This document shows positions 7,801 to 14,768 of a stretch of DNA of 30,011 nucleotides, one piece after another. The notes beneath the pieces were generated by a model. The model was not told the origin of the DNA. It saw only the letters and a list, made by a program, of their open reading frames with translations, and did no database searches. The number at the start of each line of letters is the position of its first letter. The first letter of the stretch is position 1. The stretch is from a virus. Location of the stretch: positions 1-30,011 of IMG/VR virus record IMGVR_UViG_3300031951_000859; one strand, given 5' to 3'. The position numbers were made by a program, and so were the translations under genes.

Positions 7801-10800
7801 CTGAGCAAATTATTAAATTCATCGATAGGAGATGTGTCCTCACGTGCCGCAATTGCATCCGCCTTATCATATAACTCGTTAAGTTGTGCCTCTGAAAGTT
7901 TAGCCCGCAGCTCTTTCAGCATGTAATCTTCGGACGAACTCGAAAAACTTTCAGCAAACAGAGGATCATCCGTCAGGAAGATAGCATTTGCTTGTTTTGG
8001 GCGGAACTCAGAGATGTCACGAGCGGTGCCGTGGTACATGACTTTGGGCTTACCCACACCATCGCGATTCCGATACTCTTCAGTCAAGCGGTCACGCTCT
8101 TCTTGACTCAGCCCTCCCCAGTATTCCTTGCGCTCTTGTTCAGGGATTCCCATACGACGCATAATCATGTCGCCAGAGACAGGGCCAACATCGCGAGAAG
8201 TAACAATCTTGGAGTTGCCGAACCACTTCTTAAAGTTAGTGGTTGCGGTATCTATCATCCCCCGCACCATCGACTTAGCATCACCTGCTTGCACATCAGC
8301 AGTTGGTTTGACCGAAGCCTTTTTTACTTCCTTTAGATACTGAACGAAAGTCTCATCCGGTAAGTACCGATTGTTCTTCAGATTGCCAAAGAAGCTACGC
8401 AGTGCACGTCCTAACCGCGCAAAGAACTTCTCTACAACGGAGATAGGCTTCTCATCTGTGGTTGCCCAGCGCGATACTTGGTCTGCGTACCATTCGTCAA
8501 AGCTGCGCCAGTAAGGCTTTAGCTCATCTGCCATTAACCCTTCCGCTACACGAGTTTGTTTAGCAGCAGTTCGTGCGCGGAGTGCATCGACGAGTTCCCG
8601 TGCAGTCTTACCTTTTTGTTCACCCAGCCATTTCTGAAACGCCTTCTGTATAGATGCTTGCAGTTCTGGCGAAGCGTTGTTGTACATCTCCTTCATGTGC
8701 ACATGACCAAGTTCATGCGCTAACACCTCAAGCATTGAAGTTTTGCTGGTTGATGGTGTAAAGGCGATGTAGTAGTCGCCGTTCGACATTCTGCGCATAG
8801 ACCCTGCGTTTAGCGGATCGAGTGCAGCCGAGCCAATTGCCCGGTAAGGGCCGGTGAATTTACCTACGTCCGCCCGCGCATCTTCCATCGTAGTGATGTA
8901 GATGTTGGCACGGATACCTAACAGTTTTGACCATCCAGCAACAATACTGCCTAGTTCTTTTGGCGTGTTCTTTGAAGTCTGGATTTTCCCTTTGGTAAAG
9001 GTGATAAACGGTTTGGTTTTATGCGCTTGTTCCGCAGCCTGTTCTTGCCGTTTCTTTTCTGCAACTAAACGGGCACGTTCTTGTGGGGTAAATAAATTCC
9101 CAGTAAAAGATTCAATATCAATTTTGGTACGTAGCGAACCTTTTGCCGCTGCATATACAGGTCGCCCTGTAAGCGCAGAATACCCACGTATAAGCGCAAA
9201 CTCACCTTCTTGCCAAGCTATCTCACCGCCGAGGTCTTTAGCATGCTGTTCTGCGGTAGCACGTTGTTCTGGGGTGTACGGTACTTTTGGTGCAGTCTCG
9301 CCTTTCAAAGAACGGATTTGTTCTTCTATATCTGCCGTTGATACTTCACCAAATCCGTCCGTAATATCTTCGACGATACCTTTTGCTTCCGCAGGTTTTA
9401 CTTTGCCTTCTTGCACCAGCCTACGGGTGGCTTCTTTAGGAGTTACTTTCCCTTCAGCAGGCGTAGGAGCAGCAGGTGCTTCCAGCGCCGGGGCAGCGGT
9501 AGGTGATACAGCAGGCGGTACAGGTTCACGTGGGGCCCCTTCTAGTGTAGTTGGCTGTCCTCCCGCTCCGACATCAGGCTGTTGAGCAACCCCTCCAGTA
9601 ACATCCATTCCCCCGGTGACAGGTGCTGCAACTCCTCCGGCGGGTGCGGCTCCGCGTTCGTCAGCCACTGCAACGCTAGGCTCAACTGCTGGTTCGACAG
9701 ATTCTGTAGGTTGGATGACATCAGCTGCCTCCTTTGCTTTCTTGGCACGTGGCTTTCTAGGTAGACGCAAATCAAGTTCACCCTGTTCCATAAATACAGG
9801 ATTGCTTAGAAACTTGTTTACCCCTTCAATTATCCTAGCACTGCGGTTGGGGTCGTTAGCAAAGTCAGTCAGTACTTCTTGAACTTCGGCACGTTGCGCA
9901 GGGTCAGCAAGGTCTTTATCCAAGATGGCTTCGCGCAACTTTTTGTTGGTCTTGGCAATACCCATTACCTTGAAGTCAGCTTCAGTGACCGGGCGTGTCT
10001 CAACCGCCTCCTCCATCGTAGGTGCAGGCTGAATGTACTGTGGGCCAAGACGGAATTGATCTCGCTCTTCGGGCAATGCTAATTCAGGTGTAGGGCGCTC
10101 TTCAAACGCCGCACGTTGTTCCCGTGCATCCATCTGGAGAAACGCTCTATCAGCGTCTGTAATTAACTCACCAGCGGTCAATCGTGCGTTAATGTCGGCG
10201 ATACGCTGCTGTCTAAAGAACTCAGATTGTTCAGGCGTGATACCTGCGGGGGCAACCTGCTCTTCACCCAGCACAACACCTTCGCCAGTCTGCTGGCGTG
10301 GCATCTCGGGCATATCGAAGTCCAACCCCATCTGCCCCGGTTCAGCTACAGCCCCAGCGCGTTCAGCGCCTTCTAGCCCCTTGGATAGTTGCTTAATCTG
10401 AGTTTCAAGGTCAGCCCGCGCAGCATTAAGCTCATTGGCTCGCCCAAGAATGGCACCTCGTTGTTCCTCAGTAGGTGCAGCTTCGAATTGGGTTTTTAAA
10501 CGGTCAACCTCACGCATCAGCACATCGTGCTGATCTCGCAACTCAGTAATCTGGAACAAACGGTTCTGCCGTGCGGCTTCTTTTTCTTCTGCTTCACGGA
10601 AAGGCTCCGGCGCAGCGCGGTAACCTTCATACCCTTCACCAAACTCAGGCACTTGCCCAAGTGGGAATTGTCTAGCTTCTGCGGGAACACCAACAGCACC
10701 GGGGGCTTCAGTAGAAGGAGGCTGTGTACCCGGTGCCCCACGTGCTTTCCGTCCAAGTGCAGCGTCCATCAAGAACCGAGTTAACGCACCAGCCCCCGCA

Positions 10801-11513
10801 CCATATGCACCTTCTTCAGCGGCACCAGCGAAGAGCGGCTGCTCCGGGTTGTAGATGCCTTGAGCAATTAAGTTTTGGGCGACTTTCTGGGCGGCTTCAG
10901 TCGCACCTTCAACACCACCGGTCACAGCGGCGCGAGTAATAAGTTTTTTACCTATGTTGAGTTGTGGAGCAACCAGATCAAGCAGACCAACTGGCGCACC
11001 CAACGCGGTAGCAAGTGCACGGTCATCACCCGTTACACCTTTTTCTTCGGCAGCAAGACGTGCTTCGCCTGCACCAGCAGCGGCACCTGTACCAACTGCG
11101 GCAGCACGGCCTGCTAACCCAAACGGCCCTGTTGCGAAGAATGGAATTGTGGAGCCAACCGCCTCACCAAACTTACGAGGGATTGTTTCTTCATAACCCA
11201 TCTCTGGGGCAAACGGCTTACGAAGCGCGGCACCTTTTTCTTGGATAAATTTGCGGGTAGGTTCTTCGTATCCTTCAGGCAGCATAGCCGCTGCACCAAC
11301 CCCGGCAGTTTCCAGCAGACCAACAGCACCGGCAGGGATACCCTTAAAGAATTCCTTTGCCTGCCCACCAATAGTCGGGCCTTCTACCAGTTTACGAAAT
11401 TGCGCAGGAGTTAGCCCTTGTGTACCTAAATACCCGTCAATATCCGTCATAGGAGCACTTTGGTTGATCATGCTCTGGACGTTAGCGATGATCTGCTCAT
11501 AGCGTGTTGCCAT
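4809..11513 (-). CDS. Giant polyvalent phage protein: metallopeptidase, ART-like and C-terminal LPD38-like regions (2234 aa)
   Basis: The start is fixed by AAGGAG eight bases before the ATG at 11513. In order: Gly/Ala-rich hydrophobic segments (about 55-80 and 123-150, possible membrane or pore elements); a coiled coil (about 310-380); a Pro/Ala/Glu linker (about 590-710); a zinc metallopeptidase with HELGH at 933-937 and a downstream FDEWYAD with E1007 as likely third ligand; an ADP-ribosyltransferase-like domain starting with MYHGT at 1159-1163 and ending around TQIKS near 1323-1327; and a long helical C-terminal region with VPFMNAYIQG near 1890, like LPD38 of the large polyvalent proteins. 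Such proteins are known or thought to be packaged and ejected into the host with phage DNA, carrying enzymes that act early. Ejection here is inferred from class and from the virion-type neighbours. A second gene is nested at 9542-9721. Confidence 0.88.
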   Translation of the reverse strand: MATRYEQIIANVQSMINQSAPMTDIDGYLGTQGLTPAQFRKLVEGPTIGGQAKEFFKGIPAGAVGLLETAGVGAAAMLPEGYEEPTRKFIQEKGAALRKPFAPEMGYEETIPRKFGEAVGSTIPFFATGPFGLAGRAAAVGTGAAAGAGEARLAAEEKGVTGDDRALATALGAPVGLLDLVAPQLNIGKKLITRAAVTGGVEGATEAAQKVAQNLIAQGIYNPEQPLFAGAAEEGAYGAGAGALTRFLMDAALGRKARGAPGTQPPSTEAPGAVGVPAEARQFPLGQVPEFGEGYEGYRAAPEPFREAEEKEAARQNRLFQITELRDQHDVLMREVDRLKTQFEAAPTEEQRGAILGRANELNAARADLETQIKQLSKGLEGAERAGAVAEPGQMGLDFDMPEMPRQQTGEGVVLGEEQVAPAGITPEQSEFFRQQRIADINARLTAGELITDADRAFLQMDAREQRAAFEERPTPELALPEERDQFRLGPQYIQPAPTMEEAVETRPVTEADFKVMGIAKTNKKLREAILDKDLADPAQRAEVQEVLTDFANDPNRSARIIEGVNKFLSNPVFMEQGELDLRLPRKPRAKKAKEAADVIQPTESVEPAVEPSVAVADERGAAPAGGVAAPVTGGMDVTGGVAQQPDVGAGGQPTTLEGAPREPVPPAVSPTAAPALEAPAAPTPAEGKVTPKEATRRLVQEGKVKPAEAKGIVEDITDGFGEVSTADIEEQIRSLKGETAPKVPYTPEQRATAEQHAKDLGGEIAWQEGEFALIRGYSALTGRPVYAAAKGSLRTKIDIESFTGNLFTPQERARLVAEKKRQEQAAEQAHKTKPFITFTKGKIQTSKNTPKELGSIVAGWSKLLGIRANIYITTMEDARADVGKFTGPYRAIGSAALDPLNAGSMRRMSNGDYYIAFTPSTSKTSMLEVLAHELGHVHMKEMYNNASPELQASIQKAFQKWLGEQKGKTARELVDALRARTAAKQTRVAEGLMADELKPYWRSFDEWYADQVSRWATTDEKPISVVEKFFARLGRALRSFFGNLKNNRYLPDETFVQYLKEVKKASVKPTADVQAGDAKSMVRGMIDTATTNFKKWFGNSKIVTSRDVGPVSGDMIMRRMGIPEQERKEYWGGLSQEERDRLTEEYRNRDGVGKPKVMYHGTARDISEFRPKQANAIFLTDDPLFAESFSSSSEDYMLKELRAKLSEAQLNELYDKADAIAAREDTSPIDEFNNLLSELLPSRANIVPVYVSAQNPFDFQKRSHLNKLAEIIGDEDLMNDVMYGEWEAIESATVQEAIKYLGHDGFYVQEGGRKNLAVYEPTQIKSIFNTGAWSPTDSRISYQRKSAEGELTTEGQRAAALNERMKGIANEPEPDVDQTFLDRLTLMSEKSKGIPMAIRQAVVDKDAPVKEKLVAAYQNKVTNSLGEIRGDILNEQAQEATGVADQLMKRGGIRVGADGLYEVYDRVENGQSISLDGVFEIIIEKLGAKLGSAKEAVTLSHRAFIAQRANEINKRNELLRSQAETAEAKGNKQAAAKLRKQIVNVRASQAEIDAGLEAMNTFPELKQAFDVFTKYNEGIIDFMVSTGRLSPAQAQDWKDNVGYVPWTRVEEDTNKLESANKLRTGNVHLTELPKLDTAGSSKEIRNVLDNMVGNTIWAIRSGLKNRAAVKTLEQLPDAEELKTQDEVDRELKNNKQLVVFAYRDGERVAFRVQNQEDVAAFSSVVDVAGPVMKAFTTAATGLRSFVTHMPTFALSQLAQDTGRAMFLSGVKHPFALPSKVLSNFYHVVTGGETDIQALGITGAYDGMPDHAMRRARERHGLQERNAFLRAWDKLEDFSLAADMAVRAAIYDQTMKETGDRVLAFHRAKEYINFKTGGNGQTVRILRQIVPFMNAYIQGMDVLYRTIQGKGLSMEDRKTAMALFYTTGAKVAALSFLYAALVGDDDDYKGLDDYERDKNFIIPGTGLKLPVAPEIGFLFKVLPERLYQAIAREGTERPVDAKTFMRSMRDAAINAYGGVNLTPQLIKPAIEVATNYSFFTNNPIVGINMAGKETYLQFNNSTSELAKLFGHIGISPMKVDHLLRGYLGTVGGVALDVTDAVADPNRMNKPINKLPLIKTFMYDDTGRGYKTEFYQFREDVDKVVNSVNTFKREGRAEELQEYLTEDKLKLYSMKGVVNKIEEQLGNMRKYRNIIANDPDLTPEEKREKTDSILALERQLLTNYNIPKLKQIAGY
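9542..9721 (-). CDS. Nested out-of-frame small helical protein inside the polyvalent gene (59 aa)
   Basis: On the same strand as the giant gene but in another frame, an ATG at 9721 is preceded by AAAGGAGG with a six-base spacer, one of the best SD sequences in the window. The product does not read like a random shadow. It has regular leucine spacing (NLSNQQLSLALQWL), a PPEEL turn, LSPGEWMLLEGLL and an acidic end closing with QLH, and predicts as two or three amphipathic helices. The region it overlaps encodes only the low-complexity linker of the giant protein (residues about 598-658), which can tolerate dual coding. I have the impression that small phage proteins with this LxxLS...PxxL..LSxxEW layout exist as free-standing genes, but I cannot verify that here. 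Function unknown. Confidence 0.62.
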   Translation of the reverse strand: MSSNLQNLSNQQLSLALQWLTNAEPHPPEELQHLSPGEWMLLEGLLNSLMSEREDSQLH

Positions 11514-11523
11514 GATGCGCTCC

Positions 11524-13113
11524 TTATTTCACAGGGGGAAGGCCATACTTATTTTCGTACGCGGCTGCATTTGGTTTAGCTGGCGGGGCCATATTCGCCC
11601 CTTTTGGTGTAATACCAAATTGAAGCGCCATTGAGTTAGCGTAGGCAATCGCATCGCTTTGCAGTTTACTAGGGTCTTGCATATACAGCGGGTTGCCTGC
11701 GTTCTTGGAAATAAAGTCTCCTGCCGCATCGATCAGTATCTTTGCTTTGTTAGCCTCAATCCCTTGCGCTCTCAGTGCGCCCGTGTACTCGCGCTGGGTC
11801 TGTGCTTGCAGATTTGCCACATATCGCTGGGTTTGTGCGGATGTCTCGGTGGCATACAACTGACCCATCAAACTCTTATCAGCGGTAGTTAGGCTGGTTG
11901 CTGCCTGCACTCCAACATTAGCGGCCTGTGACTTTGCGGTAAACAACGCACGTTCATCCGCTTGTAGCATTTCAGCCAACTTATCTCTACGCGCAAGGGC
12001 GCTCTCTGCCCCAGTGCGTTTTGCTTGTGCATCTGCTAGGCGGAATTGCTCTATACGCTCGTCGTATCTTTCTTGTCTATCTTTGAGTTTTTCAACAGCT
12101 TTTGCGTAGTCGTTCAGTCCTTCTTGCGCACCCGCACTGAGTTCTTGGAACTCTTGACCTTCACGAGAACCCATAAGTCTGAGACCTGCTTTCATAATAC
12201 CCAGACCAACTGCGGCGTCTTTTTCAGACGCGGCTTTACCTTTCTTCTCCTCAATACCTTTGATCATTTTATTAAAGACATCGGGGTCATACCCTGCCTG
12301 CTTGTACAGTTCGTTCTGCTCTTCAAGTATTTTGCCCGGAGCTTTTACTTCCGTCTTAACAAGATCAGGAATGTTGGGTGTCGCCTTTGCTACTTTTTCT
12401 TCGAACGTAGACTTATCTATTTCGGGACGTGCGATAGCAGGGAGCGGCGGTGCTTTTGCTACCTGTGGGCCACGAGCTTCTTTTTCTGCTGATGGTGAAG
12501 GTGCAACCGGAGCAGCAGGGGCAGCAGGTGTCGCTTGCCGGGCATCTATAAACGCTGGAGGTGTTGCACCTTTAGCCTCTTCCTTTTTTACGGGCGGCTT
12601 TGAAGGGCGATATGGTTTGTAGTTAGGATCAAAAAACATCCCGAAGCGTTCTGCTGCTGAGTAATCATCCGTCGGAGCACCGCCAGTAACAGGCAATCCT
12701 GTGAATGGGTCATAAACGAGATCGCCTGCTGCATACCCCGGCACCTCACCACCTTCGTCGAATGCCACAATGCCACCACCAGCCATTTCTTTAATGCCAC
12801 TTGGTAGCGCAGCAACACCAGCACTTGGCGCACCTTGTGGAGGAAGCGCAGCAACACCTTGCGGAGGCATCTGAGGCTGTGGTTGTTGTGGCTGCGGTGG
12901 TTGTGGTTGGTTAGCGACAGCAGGTAGTCCAAGTATTTCTTGGGCAACAGTAGCCTGCGGTGGTTTAGCGTTTTGCTGCTCGATACGCTGGATCATCATG
13001 CCAGCCATCATTGCTTTTTGTGGGTCGAGCAAGCCCAACTGCACCATGCGTCCAAGGTCAGCCTTGGAGTACTTGGTTGCCAAATCTTGAATTTCTTGGA
13101 TTTGTCTTAGCAT
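11524..13113 (-). CDS. Putative internal virion / structural protein (529 aa)
   Basis: The start at 13113 has AGGGG five bases before the ATG, lying in the end of the previous gene three bases away. The N-terminus is helical (about 1-48). A Pro/Gln-rich low-complexity stretch (about 50-105) follows, then the element AGGGIVAFDEGGEV at about 111-124, which I associate with phage structural proteins. A second Pro/Ala-rich region (about 175-215) leads into a long helical, probably coiled-coil, C-terminal half rich in Ala, Lys and Glu. No enzyme motif is visible. Its position, directly upstream of the 2234-aa polyvalent gene and downstream of two other proteins with Gly-Gly elements, suggests that it is packaged in the virion or assists ejection. 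This is inference from context. Confidence 0.65.
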   Translation of the reverse strand: MLRQIQEIQDLATKYSKADLGRMVQLGLLDPQKAMMAGMMIQRIEQQNAKPPQATVAQEILGLPAVANQPQPPQPQQPQPQMPPQGVAALPPQGAPSAGVAALPSGIKEMAGGGIVAFDEGGEVPGYAAGDLVYDPFTGLPVTGGAPTDDYSAAERFGMFFDPNYKPYRPSKPPVKKEEAKGATPPAFIDARQATPAAPAAPVAPSPSAEKEARGPQVAKAPPLPAIARPEIDKSTFEEKVAKATPNIPDLVKTEVKAPGKILEEQNELYKQAGYDPDVFNKMIKGIEEKKGKAASEKDAAVGLGIMKAGLRLMGSREGQEFQELSAGAQEGLNDYAKAVEKLKDRQERYDERIEQFRLADAQAKRTGAESALARRDKLAEMLQADERALFTAKSQAANVGVQAATSLTTADKSLMGQLYATETSAQTQRYVANLQAQTQREYTGALRAQGIEANKAKILIDAAGDFISKNAGNPLYMQDPSKLQSDAIAYANSMALQFGITPKGANMAPPAKPNAAAYENKYGLPPVK

Positions 13114-13116
13114 GAT

Positions 13117-14367
13117 TTACCCCTGCGACAATTTGTTTGCAGCAACAGAAGCCAACCCACCTTCGGCAAATATCCCTGCCTGCTTAGCGCCCATATAAGT
13201 CATACCCGCACCCGCTAACTGCCCAAACATAGACGGCGGTGCGGAATAGACCGACTGCGTCGATTGTGACAATGGAACGCCACGCAAGATGTCGGACATG
13301 AACGCCAACTGCTGCTGCGGATGACCTCGTTGCGACAAGAAATCTTGATATGCCTGATCCAACGCTTGTTGTGAACGTTGTTGCTGCAAAGCACCTGCAC
13401 CCGCTTGCGCCCGCATAGCGGCTTCTTCTTGTCCGAACTGTTGCTGACCCAACTGCCCTAGCTGACCAGCGGCGGCGAGTTGTTGCTGTAGCCCTTGCAG
13501 TCCAAACTGCGCACCAAACTGACGCGACTGCTCTGCCATACGCTGCGCTTCTGTACCATAGCGGGCTTGAGCTTCCGCAGCCGTCATACCTTGACCGAAC
13601 CCAAACTGCCGAGACTGTTCAGTCCCTTGCTGCGCTTGCATATATGCTTGTTGGTTAGCTAATTGTGCTTGCAGCCTTGCCTGCTGCTCAGCGTTGAACT
13701 GTTGTGTAGCACGATCAAACGCTGCTTGGCCCCCACGGGCTTGGATATCACCTAACTGCATCCCCAAATTGCGCTGACGCTCTGCTTCAACAATCCCAGA
13801 CCGAGCGCCGCCAAACGCACCCTGACGTACTGCCTGACCTTGTAGTTGCTGTCCAAGAATGTCAGATTGTCGTGTTGCTTCACGCTTCTCAATATCTGTG
13901 ACAGCCTGTTGATACGGCGACATAAAAGCTTCGGCTGTGCCGGGACGGGTAAAGCTACTAGTCCGTGCGCCCATGATGCCAAACTGCCCCGGTTGATATT
14001 GCCCCGGCGCTTGGTATGTGCTGGAAAATCCTGTGGGGTCGTACCCAATACCAGCAGCGCGTAGACCAGCACCAGCAGCAAGCTGTGACGCCATGCCAGT
14101 TTGTGCAGTAGGTCCAAGATTTTCTGCGCCTCGAAACGCCTGCTGTTGTAGTGGTTCAAACCCAGCAACACGCTGTCCACCATAAGCTTGGTACGGAGCG
14201 TTCGTTGCGGCTTCGGCTTTACCCAGCATGCGCTCGACGTATGGTCTGGCGTACTCAGGAATCGAGGTCTGAGTTTGTACAGTTTCGCGGGGTTGAGAGC
14301 CACCGCTGCCACCACCGGCATAGAACATGAACCACTCAGGATTAAACAACCACTTAAAAATATTCAT
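13117..14367 (-). CDS. Gln/Ala/Gly-rich putative internal virion protein (416 aa)
   Basis: I use the ATG at 14367 (MNIFKWLF) because GGGAGC lies just before it and it overlaps the acetyltransferase stop as ATGA; an in-frame ATG 17 codons further up lies inside that gene and lacks support. A short hydrophobic N-terminus and a Gly-rich turn lead to a SIPEYARPYVERMLGKAE segment (about 35-52). From about residue 180 to 370 the protein is dominated by Gln, Ala, Gly and Arg with repeated QSRQFG and AQ..YG units (two QSRQFG copies), consistent with a long helical rod. The C-terminus ends with IFAEGGLASVAANKL, a Gly-Gly element shared with neighbours. It is probably structural; the exact place in the particle is unknown. 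Confidence 0.65.
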   Translation of the reverse strand: MNIFKWLFNPEWFMFYAGGGSGGSQPRETVQTQTSIPEYARPYVERMLGKAEAATNAPYQAYGGQRVAGFEPLQQQAFRGAENLGPTAQTGMASQLAAGAGLRAAGIGYDPTGFSSTYQAPGQYQPGQFGIMGARTSSFTRPGTAEAFMSPYQQAVTDIEKREATRQSDILGQQLQGQAVRQGAFGGARSGIVEAERQRNLGMQLGDIQARGGQAAFDRATQQFNAEQQARLQAQLANQQAYMQAQQGTEQSRQFGFGQGMTAAEAQARYGTEAQRMAEQSRQFGAQFGLQGLQQQLAAAGQLGQLGQQQFGQEEAAMRAQAGAGALQQQRSQQALDQAYQDFLSQRGHPQQQLAFMSDILRGVPLSQSTQSVYSAPPSMFGQLAGAGMTYMGAKQAGIFAEGGLASVAANKLSQG

Positions 14368-14768
14368 AGTTTTGCTCCCGCAACCCGGTACTTTTCTTTG
14401 AGGCCAAATCGCTCCCACAGTCTCATTGCTGATGCACGTGATGCGCCTTCTATATAAGTGGCACCGAATGCTTTCAGTATGTCCGTGAATTGCGTGTAAG
14501 TATCTGACCCTGTAATTAGCCTGCCACCCATCGTGACGACAAAAGCAACTCTATCGTTTGGGCGGTTGTAGAACATTATCGTTGCAGCACCGTGGATTAC
14601 CGCATCATCGTCAATTGCTACGATAAGTATCCAAGTACCGTTTGTTACAAAGACCTTCGCGTGGTCAAGAGTGTAATCGTCTTGATACGCTAAAGCCGCA
14701 TCGATGAATTGCTCCACCTGCGGCCATAATTGATTCGTGTAGTTAACATCTACGTGCTGTATTTTCAT
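14364..14768 (-). CDS. Small GNAT-like acetyltransferase (134 aa)
   Basis: The size and layout fit a compact phage N-acetyltransferase of the GNAT fold. There is an N-terminal helix pair (QLWPQVEQFIDAAL), a beta strand ending WILIVAID, a next strand (VIHGAATIMFY), the FVVTMGG strand, then a helix with GATYIEGASRASAMRLWERFG, where the usual late GNAT strand and Arg-rich helix lie. The classical R/Q-x-x-G-x-G/A loop is not clear, so acetyl-CoA binding is not certain. Both ends overlap neighbours as ATGA, so it is translated with the virion genes. Small GNATs in the structural operon occur in several podovirus groups; the substrate is unknown, and it may modify a virion or host protein. Confidence 0.6.
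   Translation of the reverse strand: MKIQHVDVNYTNQLWPQVEQFIDAALAYQDDYTLDHAKVFVTNGTWILIVAIDDDAVIHGAATIMFYNRPNDRVAFVVTMGGRLITGSDTYTQFTDILKAFGATYIEGASRASAMRLWERFGLKEKYRVAGAKL

Noticed and set aside
8902-9585. 227-codon + strand frame opposite the peptidase linker region
   Set aside because: Ser/Ala/Cys-rich antisense shadow of Ala/Glu/Pro coding sequence, with no initiation signal.
10517-10756. 79-codon same-strand frame inside the giant gene, as another nested gene
   Set aside because: No SD before its start, and the product is basic and irregular, unlike the nested frame at 9542-9721.
12046-12492. 148-codon + strand frame opposite the 529-aa gene
   Set aside because: Phe/Cys-rich translation is the usual antisense product of a Lys/Glu/Ala-rich helical gene; no SD or domain.
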